The translations under genes and the position numbers were made by a program. Under the pieces are notes generated by a model. The model was given only the letters and a program-made list of their open reading frames with translations, ran no database searches and was not told the DNA's origin. From NCBI GenBank assembly GCA_964509505.1, contig CAZDYP010000084.1, forward strand, positions 1 through 20,967: a stretch of 20,967 nt of DNA, read 5' to 3'. Position 1 is the stretch's first letter, and each line of letters opens with the position of its first letter. This document shows, piece by piece, positions 7,649 through 14,867 of the stretch. This stretch comes from CAZDYP01 sp964509505 (GTDB taxonomy: Bacteria; Chloroflexota; Anaerolineae; JACRMK01).

Positions 7649-7759
7649 GTAGGACAAGTTTCCAACTTGTCCATCACAGGCAAGTTGCAAACTTGCCCTC
7701 AAGAGAAGGTAGGACAAGTTTCCAACTTGTCCATCACGGGCAAGTTGCAAACTTGCCCT
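7649..7759. repeat. Two tandem copies of a double palindrome
   Basis: Two units of about 51 bases (7649-7699 and 7709-7759), nearly identical. Each unit holds GGACAAGTT-tcc-AACTTGTCC (9-bp stem) followed after ATCAC by GGCAAGTT-gca-AACTTGCC (8-bp stem). They lie between the two GerW-like genes. The outer edge forms the TAG stop of the upstream paralogue (7758-7760). The related palindrome CGCAAATT-ggc-AATTTGCG lies at 14844-14862. Confidence 0.93.
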
Positions 7760-8033
7760 ACATTTTGAATCGGCGCGCAAAACCGAGCATGACAAACATG
7801 ACAGCGCTCAGCAGCAAGCCTATTTGCGCGAGGCGCGTCACATCCACAATCGGGATGCGTTGCAGCGGTTGCCCGTCACGCGCGATGAGCAGCGCGACTG
7901 GGCGATTCCACACAAAGCCGCCGCGCGGGAAACGCGCGACGAGGGCTTGCGCTTGCGGCGTCACGATCATGTCGCCAATCGTCAACGGCTGACCTGTGTG
8001 GGTTTGCCATTGCAAAAATTTTGAAAACGGCAT
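7758..8033 (-). CDS. Diverged GerW/YtfJ-like paralogue with C-terminal membrane anchor
   Basis: A 91-aa protein, a shortened relative of the neighbouring GerW-like protein. It keeps GQPLTIGDMIVTPQAQALV and NRPVALLIARDGQPLQRIPIVDVTRL, which aligns with RPVAVIKLSKDG...EPIVDVTKL of the paralogue, and the hydrophobic tail (about 68-85) with a basic end (RRFKM). It has lost the N-terminal helix and the glycine-rich segments. ATG 8033 is chosen because AAAGGAGG precedes it; an upstream in-frame start at 8114 has no site. It follows the hydrogenase large subunit by about 90 bases. Its stop codon is made by the edge of a palindromic repeat. Confidence 0.75.
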   Translation of the reverse strand: MPFSKFLQWQTHTGQPLTIGDMIVTPQAQALVARFPRGGFVWNRPVALLIARDGQPLQRIPIVDVTRLAQIGLLLSAVMFVMLGFARRFKM

Positions 8034-8125
8034 GTGCCTCCTTTCAATCACTTGAATACTCTGGCGGATGCCCATTTCAGTATCGTCGCAACGCCTAGAA
8101 AAGGCAAGGGTCAATTGTCACGTTT

Positions 8126-9322
8126 TCATCGAGTCTTGTGTTGATAGAATTCAATGCCATGTTGCCGCAAATCTTTCCACGTCCAATACGCATGGGCGCT
8201 ACATCCATCACCGATCACCACCGCCCGATCATTGCACGAGAAGCACGGATCAACGCCCGCCAGAATCATCGGCATATCGGCGAGCTGCTGCCCCACCGCC
8301 AACGTCAACACCGACGACATATTGCAGATGGTTGGCGTCCTGATGTGAACGCGCTCCGGTGTGTCGCTGCCGTTGCTCTTGACGAAGTAAAACAACTCAC
8401 CGCGCGGCGCTTCGACACGACTCACGGTTTCACCTGCTTTGATGCGGCGCGGCATCCGCGTCGTGAGCTCACCCGATGGCATAAGGTCGAGGATGTTACG
8501 AATGGTGCGATATGACTCGAATAATTCTTTGACGCGCACGACGACGCGCGCTTCGAGGTCGCCTTGGTGGTCCAGCACGATATTCACAGGAAACTCAGCG
8601 TAAGCTACAAATGGCGCATCCACACGCACATCGCGCGCCACACCCGACGCGCGCGCTGTTGGTCCGACGACGCCGAGGTGTTCGGCTTGCGCTTGTGTCA
8701 TTACGCCGATTCCGCGTGTACGCTGCAAGAACAATTCATCGCTCGTCACCACGTTGAGATAATGGCGCGTGCGCTCCTCCAGAAAATCTATGCCACGCCG
8801 AATCGCATCCGCTTGGTTGTCATCCACATCGAACTTCACACCGCCCAACACATTCGCAGAGTAATTGACACGATTGCCCGTCAACCCCTCCAACACATCC
8901 ATCACTGTCTCACGGTCACGCCACGCATACATGAACAGTGTATCGAAGCCTGCTTCATGGGCGGTGACGCCGAGCCATAATAAATGACTGTGAATGCGCT
9001 CCAGCTCTGCGACGAGCGCGCGTATCGCTTGGGCGCGCGGCGGCGCCGTCACACCCGCGAGCTGCTCGACTGCCAGCGCGAACGCCAACGCGTGCGAGTG
9101 TGAGCAAATGCCGCATACGCGCTCCAGCAGATAAAGGTCTTGCACCCACGAGCGCGACTCGGCGGCTTTCTCGATGCCGCGATGCGCATAGCCCAAACGC
9201 ACCGACGCGCCTGTGACCACTTCGCCATCTACGATAAACTCGAAATGACCTGGCTCTTTGAGTGCGGGATGTTGGGGGCCGATGGGGATGATAAATTTTT
9301 CTTGATGTGCATGGGTGTGCAT
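8126..9322 (-). CDS. [NiFe]-hydrogenase group 4 large (catalytic) subunit, NuoD-like
   Basis: A 398-aa catalytic subunit that would hold the Ni-Fe site and reduce protons with electrons from ferredoxin. Both nickel-binding motifs are intact: ERVCGICSH (C70, C73) and DPCFSCNDR (C360, C363). This excludes a true complex I NuoD, which has lost these cysteines. After R366 comes a 32-residue tail, the expected substrate of the HycI-type protease; NuoD proteins end at the equivalent Asp-Arg. ATG 9322 is preferred because GAGGAG lies five bases upstream; the in-frame GTG at 9328 would fall on that site. Length and motifs fit energy-converting (Ech/Mbh/Hyf-type) enzymes. The exact subgroup cannot be assigned without a tree. 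Confidence 0.95.
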   Translation of the reverse strand: MHTHAHQEKFIIPIGPQHPALKEPGHFEFIVDGEVVTGASVRLGYAHRGIEKAAESRSWVQDLYLLERVCGICSHSHALAFALAVEQLAGVTAPPRAQAIRALVAELERIHSHLLWLGVTAHEAGFDTLFMYAWRDRETVMDVLEGLTGNRVNYSANVLGGVKFDVDDNQADAIRRGIDFLEERTRHYLNVVTSDELFLQRTRGIGVMTQAQAEHLGVVGPTARASGVARDVRVDAPFVAYAEFPVNIVLDHQGDLEARVVVRVKELFESYRTIRNILDLMPSGELTTRMPRRIKAGETVSRVEAPRGELFYFVKSNGSDTPERVHIRTPTICNMSSVLTLAVGQQLADMPMILAGVDPCFSCNDRAVVIGDGCSAHAYWTWKDLRQHGIEFYQHKTR

Positions 9323-9331
9323 GGTCACTCC

Positions 9332-9925
9332 TCAAGCGCGTATTGCCTGCAAGACGTACATCGCCCAACCCAGATGGGCGCGCCCATAACGCAGGTATTC
9401 GTCTTGGCTGCTATACAGATGTTCCAACACTTCCGCCTCCTGATAAAATTCGGGCTGGGTCTTGGCAAATTCAGGCGGCGCGCGCGTCGTGAGCCAATGC
9501 GCTTCGCCGACAACGAGCTGGCCATCGGGATGAATCGCTTCCTGCAAACGGCGCAGCGTGGGACGAAAGCCCTCGAAGATAAACGTCGCGCCAAGGCACG
9601 CCGCGACAGCGAAGGTATGTGGCTCAAACGCGTACTCCGCGCCATTCATGCAGACAATTTCAATTTGTCGAGCGAAACCATGTTCACGCATTTTGCGTTG
9701 CGCGCGTTCGCACGCATACGGACGAATGTCAATGCCCACGCCCGCGATGCCAAAGTGTTGCGCCCACAGGGCAAGCACCTCGCCAAAGCCGCAACCAAAG
9801 TCAATGACACGCTGCCCTGCCTACAAGCCCAACACGCGCCCCACCGTCAACACCTTTTCAGGCGACGTAGGATTGATGAGCTCCAGCTCGCGTTCAGAGA
9901 TATTTTTCAGACCAAGGAAGTTCAT
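9332..9925 (-). pseudogene. SAM-dependent methyltransferase (class I) with in-frame amber stop
   Basis: The frame from ATG 9925 encodes MNFLGLKNISERELELINP..., then TAG at 9823-9821 (codon 35), then continues AGQRVIDFGCGFGEVLALW, the SAM-binding motif I, GVGIDIRPYACERA, and a full Rossmann-type domain to LGWAMYVLQAIRA (about 197 codons in all). The ATG overlaps the TGA of the NuoC-like gene (ATGA), so this start is real. No start lies between the amber and motif I; a GTG at 9778 would lose most of the motif. The gene is therefore inactivated by a single change, read through, or misread by sequencing. It sits between the NuoC- and NuoD-like genes, an odd place for a methyltransferase. Confidence 0.82.
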
Positions 9926-10371
9926 GCTGAAACCTCGAAATCTTTTCGCATGGGATACGCGCCTTGGGGCCAATCGTCGGGCAAGTAGAGTCTATCGCTG
10001 TTAGGCGTGTTGACCATCGTGATACCAAACATCTCGCCGAGCTCACGCTCGAACAAAGTGGCCGAGGGAATGATGGCGCAAATGCTTGGCACGCCGGGGT
10101 TCATGCGCGACACGCGCACACGCAACGTGACGATGGCTTTGCCCGCGCAGAAGTGATACAGCGCTTCCATTGTATTTGCTTCTACGCCCAAGTCCAAGCC
10201 TGTGATCGCAGACAAATAGCCCCAACGTGCTTGCCGCAACGCCGTCACCGCAGCGACCAAGTCAGCGGTTGACACAATGACGTCCAGACGGTGCGGTTCG
10301 GGCGTTGTCGTCGCTTGGGTCCATTGCGCCAACAACTGACGCGCCGTTTGCAAGGTCGTCTCGTCGTCCAT
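9922..10371 (-). CDS. NuoC-like (30-kDa subunit) component of the hydrogenase
   Basis: A 149-aa peripheral subunit that holds the NuoB- and NuoD-like proteins together. The family signature is clear at the C-terminus: ERELGEMFGI followed by DRLYLPDDWPQGAYPMRKDF. The N-terminus (residues 1-60) is the variable alpha/beta part. The ATG has AGGTGA just upstream and lies four bases after the TGA of the NuoB-like gene. C and D are separate genes here, unlike the fused HycE/HyfG of E. coli. Confidence 0.93.
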   Translation of the reverse strand: MDDETTLQTARQLLAQWTQATTTPEPHRLDVIVSTADLVAAVTALRQARWGYLSAITGLDLGVEANTMEALYHFCAGKAIVTLRVRVSRMNPGVPSICAIIPSATLFERELGEMFGITMVNTPNSDRLYLPDDWPQGAYPMRKDFEVSA

Positions 10372-10375
10372 CTAT

Positions 10376-10873
10376 TCACCTTTCATCATGCTTCGGCTCT
10401 TCTTTTGAATGCGACAAACTCTGCAATAGCTTCACGATACCGTCAATAATAGCTTCAGGACGCGGCGGACAACCCGGCACATAGACATCCACAGGAATCA
10501 CCGCGTCAATATGTCCGACGACGTTGTAACAACCTTGAAACGCGCCGCCCGAAATCGCGCACGAACCGACGGCGACGACGAATTTGGGGTCGGGCATTTG
10601 CTCATAGATGCGGCGCAGACGGTCACGCGCTTGCCGCGTCACGGGACCTGTGCAGATGAGAATGTCGGCGTGACGTGGGCTGCCTTGCAGCTTGACGCCA
10701 AAGCGTTCCAAATCATAACGCGGCGTCAGCGTGGCTAGAATTTCGATGTCACAACCGTTGCACGAGCCGCTATTGAAATGAATGGCCCACGGCGAATTGA
10801 CGCGCGCCCATGTTTTGAGATATTCAAGCGCATCATGCCAAGTCCGTTCGAGATTGATGGTCATAAGGTTCAT
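10376..10873 (-). CDS. NuoB-like small subunit of the hydrogenase, one [4Fe-4S] cluster
   Basis: A 165-aa subunit that passes electrons to the Ni-Fe site. The four cluster cysteines are visible: C38 and C41 in GSCNGCDIEI, C105 in VGSCAISGG, and C135 in VPGCPPRPEAI. The protein has only this single cluster domain, as in all group 4 hydrogenases and NuoB. The ATG at 10873 overlaps the TGA of the NuoA-like gene as ATGA, which decides the start; a second Met follows at codon 4. The C-terminal tail is charged (SHSKEEPKHDER). Confidence 0.95.
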   Translation of the reverse strand: MNLMTINLERTWHDALEYLKTWARVNSPWAIHFNSGSCNGCDIEILATLTPRYDLERFGVKLQGSPRHADILICTGPVTRQARDRLRRIYEQMPDPKFVVAVGSCAISGGAFQGCYNVVGHIDAVIPVDVYVPGCPPRPEAIIDGIVKLLQSLSHSKEEPKHDER

Positions 10874-11184
10874 CTCAAGATTAGCGCCAACAGCACCAAA
10901 ATCAAACCTACCAGATAAACACCTGCGCGCCATGACAAATCACTCGTCGCCAGCACTAATACGCCAAGATGCAACACCGCAAAGAGGAGCGCGACGACGA
11001 AGAAGGGACGATAGCCCGGCAAACTCATCTGCTTGGGCGCGCGTTCGCCGCTTGCATACGTGCTAGCTTTCAGTGCGTTTGGATGTGGCGCTCCCGCCAA
11101 CACGCGCCCCATTCCCGACAACATGGCGACGAGAACGAGGTAGATGATGAAGGCAATTGGAGGAGCAAGAAGCAGGTTGGTCAT
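10870..11184 (-). CDS. NuoA-like small membrane subunit (diverged)
   Basis: A 104-aa protein with three membrane helices (about 5-26, 61-80, 86-104) and between the first two the loop TYASGERAPKQMSLPGYRPFFVVALLFAV. This parallels the NuoA loop YECG-x-P followed by F-Y-x2-A-x2-F, but the conserved Cys is Ser and the acidic residue of the second helix is not evident (LHLG in its place). The assignment rests on size, topology, this loop and the position directly before the NuoB-like gene, as in complex I operons. ATG 11184 overlaps the stop of the USP gene (ATGA). Confidence 0.72.
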   Translation of the reverse strand: MTNLLLAPPIAFIIYLVLVAMLSGMGRVLAGAPHPNALKASTYASGERAPKQMSLPGYRPFFVVALLFAVLHLGVLVLATSDLSWRAGVYLVGLILVLLALILR

Positions 11185-12080
11185 TTCGCAGAGCTCCGAA
11201 TCAACAACACAGGCATCGTCGCCGCACGCAGCACGCGATCCGCCACACTGCCCAACGCCCAGCGTTGAATGCCCGACAAGCCATGCGTGGACATCACGAT
11301 GAGGTCGGCCTGATGCGCCTGCGCCGCTTCGGTGATAAGTGACGCCACAGACAAGCCGGTGTTCATCTCCCAGCGCGCACGCAATCCTGCATCGCGCAAC
11401 TCGCGCGCCATGCGACTGAGATATGCGTTCATGCTCTCGCCTGTGCCACGCAACAATTCCTCCATCAAGTCTTCGGTGAAACCCCACTCGGCGTAACGCG
11501 ACGCATCGCGCACATAGAACAGCCACAGCTCGGCGGCGAAGGCTTGCGCGAGCGTTTGGGCGTGGCGCAACGCGCTTTCTGCCAACGGCGAACCGTCGAG
11601 CGGCACGACAATGCGCTTGAGCGGCGCGAATGGCAGTGGGTGTTCATGCGCCCGCACGAGGAGCAGCGGTGTCTGGCTGCCATGCAGCACTTTGTCGGCG
11701 ACGCTGCCGTACACCCAGCGTTGGATGCCGCCACGTCCATGCGTCGCCATCACAATCAAGTCCATACGCGCGCTTTCAGCCAATTCACAAATCGCCTGGG
11801 CGGGTTGCGCCATGAGCGTGCGCCGCTCCACACTCACCTCTGCTTGCGCTAACATTTTGCTGATGGGCGACAAATAGCGCATGGCTTGTCCGCGCAGAAT
11901 GTCGGCTTGCTCGTCCACGAACAGCGCTTTGCCGTCCACATGTAGCACGTCTTCAATGGGTCTGATCGCTTGAAACAACATCACGTGACTCTTGAGCTGC
12001 ACGGCTAATGTTTTTGCGACTGGCACGGCTTGTTCCGCCAGCGCCGATCCATCCAACGGAACGAGTATTCGTTTGTACAC
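11181..12080 (-). CDS. Two-domain universal stress protein in the hydrogenase operon
   Basis: A 299-aa protein of two Usp domains, each starting RI(L/V)VPLDGS-x-LAE and each ending with an intact ATP-loop (ATHGRGGIQRWVYGSVAD and STHGLSGIQRWALGSVAD). The start is placed at GTG 12080 (MYKRILVPLDGS) because GGAGG lies five bases before it; ATG 12092 lies over that site and would add MEVV. Its TGA overlaps the ATG of the NuoA-like gene, so it is coupled to hydrogenase synthesis. It may sense ATP or stress for the operon, which is an inference. It differs from the USP at 2155-3081, whose loop is less canonical. Confidence 0.9.
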   Translation of the reverse strand: MYKRILVPLDGSALAEQAVPVAKTLAVQLKSHVMLFQAIRPIEDVLHVDGKALFVDEQADILRGQAMRYLSPISKMLAQAEVSVERRTLMAQPAQAICELAESARMDLIVMATHGRGGIQRWVYGSVADKVLHGSQTPLLLVRAHEHPLPFAPLKRIVVPLDGSPLAESALRHAQTLAQAFAAELWLFYVRDASRYAEWGFTEDLMEELLRGTGESMNAYLSRMARELRDAGLRARWEMNTGLSVASLITEAAQAHQADLIVMSTHGLSGIQRWALGSVADRVLRAATMPVLLIRSSAK

Positions 12081-12093
12081 GACCACCTCCATT

Positions 12094-13350
12094 TCACCGC
12101 CAATCCAGCAACACCCATGCTAACAACGCGCCGACCAATGCCATCGCCATACCCCACAGCAACAAGCCGCGAAATAGCTTTGCCTTGTCCACGGTTGGCG
12201 ATGCAGCGGCAAGACACAACGCGCCCAACGTCGAAAGTGGGCTCACGTCAACCATGTGCGAGCCAACGCCGACGGCGATGATCATTTCCGTGACGTTGCC
12301 GCACGCGGTCTTTTCCATCAAACTCGGAATCAGCGTCATGAACACAGGCAACACCACGCCCGACGAGCTGCTGTATGTGGAGACGATGCCTGTGATGAGC
12401 GCAAGCACCGCATTGATGTCGTTGGGCGTGGCGCACCACGCAATCAGCGTCGTTGCCACATCAAGCCCGCCCGTCTTCTCCATGATGCTAATGAGCGCCG
12501 TCACCCCTGTGACGAGTAGGATGACGTTCCAAGGCAACGTCTTGATGCTGTCTTCCACGTCACCCAAACGCATGAGTCCCATGCCCACCACCAACCCGAA
12601 GGCGCCGACACTCAACGGCGCTTTGAAGATGATGACGCCGACGACCAATGCAACGATGATAGCAAGCGTGGCGAGCTGTGGACGCTCCCAACGCAAACTG
12701 AGCGGTGTTTCAAGCGGCGTAGCTATTGTTTGATGATTCGGTGTGCGATAGCCGCCGAACAACACATAAGCCGCCAACGCGCTCGACGATTGAATCGCGG
12801 CGACGCTGAAAAACACAAACAACGCAACGCCGAAATCGGTCACGCCAATTTTGCCCATGAGCGCGATGTTGACGGCGCCCGTCGGCGCGATGGGCGAGAA
12901 GCCGCCTGCGTTCGCGCCCGTGCAAATCATAATCGCCATCAAGAGCGAGCTGACGTTTGCTTTTGCCGCTACCGCCATGCCAATCGGCGCGAGCAATGCC
13001 GTCGCCGCGATGTTGCCGGGTCCAATCGCCGACAACATAAACGCTAGCGCGAAGAAGATGATGGGCAATAACGCTGGATGACTGTGCGACGCGCGCAATG
13101 ACAGTTGCGCAAGTCGTTCCAGCGTGCCGTTCTGATTCACCATGCCGAACAGCAACAAGACGCTCACGAGTGTGAGAAACAAATCGGTTGGCATCCCCGC
13201 CGCAACGTCTTTCACGCTCATGCCCGCTACATAGACGCCGACGATGTATGCAAATGCCAATGCCAGAATGCCTGTGTTGAGATGGTGCTTCACGACGCCC
13301 AACACAATGGCGACGATAAGCAGGCTGAACGAAAGTAGCGCGGCGGACAT
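12094..13350 (-). CDS. MatC-like dicarboxylate permease (ion transporter superfamily)
   Basis: A 418-aa membrane protein of about 11-12 helices. The N-terminal half (NTGILALAFAYIVGVYVAGMSVKDVAAGMPTDLFLTLVSV region, LLFGMVNQNGTLE) resembles the MatC N-terminal family of dicarboxylate/malonate carriers. The second half has STYSSSSGVVLP and VGVGSHMVDVSPLSTLGALCLAAA, a typical repeat-entrance motif of this superfamily. The ATG has GAGGT five bases upstream. It lies between the 2-oxoacid oxidoreductase and the hydrogenase genes, so it may import a dicarboxylate that feeds the oxidoreductase. The substrate cannot be read from the sequence. Confidence 0.82.
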   Translation of the reverse strand: MSAALLSFSLLIVAIVLGVVKHHLNTGILALAFAYIVGVYVAGMSVKDVAAGMPTDLFLTLVSVLLLFGMVNQNGTLERLAQLSLRASHSHPALLPIIFFALAFMLSAIGPGNIAATALLAPIGMAVAAKANVSSLLMAIMICTGANAGGFSPIAPTGAVNIALMGKIGVTDFGVALFVFFSVAAIQSSSALAAYVLFGGYRTPNHQTIATPLETPLSLRWERPQLATLAIIVALVVGVIIFKAPLSVGAFGLVVGMGLMRLGDVEDSIKTLPWNVILLVTGVTALISIMEKTGGLDVATTLIAWCATPNDINAVLALITGIVSTYSSSSGVVLPVFMTLIPSLMEKTACGNVTEMIIAVGVGSHMVDVSPLSTLGALCLAAASPTVDKAKLFRGLLLWGMAMALVGALLAWVLLDWR

Positions 13351-13373
13351 AATGACCTCTGATAACCCTTACC

Positions 13374-13396
13374 CCCCTCTCCTACAAACAGAGGGG
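13374..13396. repeat. Short palindrome, CCCCTCT...AGAGGGG
   Basis: A 7-bp perfect stem (13374-13380 with 13390-13396) and a 9-base loop, with TTACC before the left arm. It lies between the gamma subunit and permease genes. It shares the CCTCTCCTACAA core with the in-frame element at 17924-17960. Confidence 0.7.
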
Positions 13397-13402
13397 AAGA
13401 CG

Positions 13403-13951
13403 TTATGCTTCACCTCCCGACACAAACTCTGCGCCACGCCGTATCGCTTGTTTGTTCGGCTGCAGCGCTTCACGGTGTCGCGCGCCAATGTGTTCTTCAA
13501 GCACTGTGTCCATGGTTTCGATCTTCACGATGTGCGTGGCGCCGATGAGTGCGCCCAACATCACGACGTTCGCAATTTGCGAATAGCCGAGTTCGGTGGC
13601 GATATCTTTGGCAGGCACATCAATCTCGCGGATGTCGTCACGGCCCGAACGCATTGTGATCAATGTTGAATCGGTGATCAACACACCGTTTGGCTTCACC
13701 AACGGCGCATAGGCTTCCATCGAGGGTGGATTGAGGACGAGCGCCGCCGTCGGGTGTTGCGTGAGTGGCGAGCCGATTTCTTCGTCGGAGATGATGACGC
13801 TGCAGTGCGCCGTGCCACCGCGCATCTCGGGCCCATAAGACGGAATCCAGGTCACCTGCCGTCCCTCCGCCAGCGCCGCATACGCCAACATTTGCCCCGC
13901 GAACAACACGCCTTGTCCGCCAAAGCCTGAGATGATAATTTCTGCGTGCAT
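13403..13951 (-). CDS. korC: 2-oxoacid:ferredoxin oxidoreductase gamma subunit
   Basis: A 182-aa subunit of the 2-oxoacid (2-oxoglutarate or branched-chain type) oxidoreductase. It has the family start EIIISGFGGQGVLFAGQMLA (glycine motif at 9-14), then PSYGPEMRGGTAHCSVIIS and MLGALIGAT. ATG 13951 is preceded by GAGGAG. It is the fourth gene of the ferredoxin-alpha-beta-gamma order. The gene symbol follows the common Kor naming; the enzyme might equally be called Vor. Confidence 0.93.
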   Translation of the reverse strand: MHAEIIISGFGGQGVLFAGQMLAYAALAEGRQVTWIPSYGPEMRGGTAHCSVIISDEEIGSPLTQHPTAALVLNPPSMEAYAPLVKPNGVLITDSTLITMRSGRDDIREIDVPAKDIATELGYSQIANVVMLGALIGATHIVKIETMDTVLEEHIGARHREALQPNKQAIRRGAEFVSGGEA

Positions 13952-13963
13952 CGGAACTCCTCA

Positions 13964-14054
13964 ACTCAGTAGTCAGTAATCAGTAGCCAGTAATCAGATT
14001 GATTTGCTGCGATGTGAATTTTGTCTGACTACTGACTACTAGCTACTGATTACT
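13964..14054. repeat. Inverted repeat of the AGTAATCAGTAG family
   Basis: AGTAGTCAGTAATCAGTAGC-like units (13964-13997) face CTGACTACTGACTACTAGCT-like units (14025-14054) around an AT-rich spacer. It lies between the beta and gamma subunit genes and supplies the last codons and TAG stop of the beta subunit (14043-14045). Same family as 3434-3541. Confidence 0.88.
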
Positions 14055-14825
14055 CACTTTGAAGTCGCCTAATGGATAATATGGAATCATCTTTTCTGCG
14101 ATGAACTGCATGGCGTCGCATGGTTGCATGTTCCAGTTGATGGGACACGTCGAAAGAATCTCGACAAGCGAGAAGCCTTTGCCGTTGAGCTGCATCTCGA
14201 AGGCAGTCTTGATGGCTTTCTTTGTCTTGTGGATGTTGACGACATCATGCACGGAACGTCGCACGATGTACGCTGTGCCATCAAGCTGCGCCAACAATTC
14301 AGACATACGCAAGGGGTTGCCCATCGCCTTCACGTCGCGCCCCAACGGTGATGAGGTGGTTCGCATCGCAGGCAATGTGGTCGGCGCCATCTGTCCGCCC
14401 GTCATGCCATAGACGGCATTGTTTACGAAGATGACGGTGATGTTCTCGCCGCGCGCCGCTGCGTGAATGATCTCGCCCGCCCCAATCGCTGCGAGGTCGC
14501 CGTCGCCTTGATACGTGAACACGATGCGGTCGGGGCGCACGCGCTTGATGCCCGTCGCCATCGCGGGTGCGCGACCATGCGGCGCTTGCGCGAAGTCGCA
14601 ATCAAGGTAGTGGTATGCGAATACCGCGCACCCAACCGATGCGACGCCAATCGTCTGCTCGCGGATGTGCAGCTCTTCCAACACTTCTGCGACCAGCCGA
14701 TGGATGATACCATGCGTGCAACCCGGGCAATAGTGTGTGACGACATCGGTCAACGCAGCGGGCTTGTGATAGACCATCGTCAGTGGCGCTGCAGCAGTGG
14801 TCATTAAAATTTTTTCGGTAGTCAT
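14043..14825 (-). CDS. korB: 2-oxoacid:ferredoxin oxidoreductase beta (TPP-binding) subunit
   Basis: A 260-aa subunit that binds thiamine pyrophosphate and a 4Fe-4S cluster. It has HYCPGCTHG (Cys33, Cys36), GCAVFAYHYLDCDFAQAPHG, and the TPP motif GDGDLAAIGAGE (107-118) with NNAVYGMTGGQ (135-145). The APHGRAPAMATG block is typical of the Kor/Vor branch rather than pyruvate oxidoreductase. The ATG has AAAGGA eight bases upstream. The C-terminal residues and stop come from an inverted repeat. Confidence 0.94.
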   Translation of the reverse strand: MTTEKILMTTAAAPLTMVYHKPAALTDVVTHYCPGCTHGIIHRLVAEVLEELHIREQTIGVASVGCAVFAYHYLDCDFAQAPHGRAPAMATGIKRVRPDRIVFTYQGDGDLAAIGAGEIIHAAARGENITVIFVNNAVYGMTGGQMAPTTLPAMRTTSSPLGRDVKAMGNPLRMSELLAQLDGTAYIVRRSVHDVVNIHKTKKAIKTAFEMQLNGKGFSLVEILSTCPINWNMQPCDAMQFIAEKMIPYYPLGDFKVSNQ

Positions 14826-14843
14826 AGGGCATTTCCTTTGTCT

Positions 14844-14862
14844 CGCAAATTGGCAATTTGCG
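14844..14862. repeat. Palindrome CGCAAATT-ggc-AATTTGCG
   Basis: A perfect 8-bp stem with a 3-base loop between the alpha and beta subunit genes. No T-run follows. Its core is close to the CAAGTT palindromes at 7649-7759. Confidence 0.75.
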
Positions 14863-14867
14863 TTACG

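Noticed and set aside
7649..7759. CRISPR array
   Set aside because: Only two units, each palindromic throughout, with no unique spacers of regular length and no cas genes.
8126..9322. Annotation as complex I NuoD (NADH dehydrogenase)
   Set aside because: Both CxxC nickel motifs and a protease-type tail are present, and no NuoE, F or G is in the window.
9821..9823. Pyrrolysine or other recoded amber
   Set aside because: No pyl genes or suppressor tRNA are visible, and the methyltransferase is not of the methylamine type. Left as an open question only in the finding.
9140..9988. A 282-aa + strand open frame opposite the methyltransferase and large subunit genes
   Set aside because: It has no recognisable motif and lies antisense to two strongly supported genes; GC-rich coding DNA often gives such shadows.
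12008..12733. A 241-aa + strand open frame opposite the permease gene
   Set aside because: Composition is Thr/Pro/Met-rich nonsense of the antisense strand; the permease frame has clear membrane helices and family motifs.
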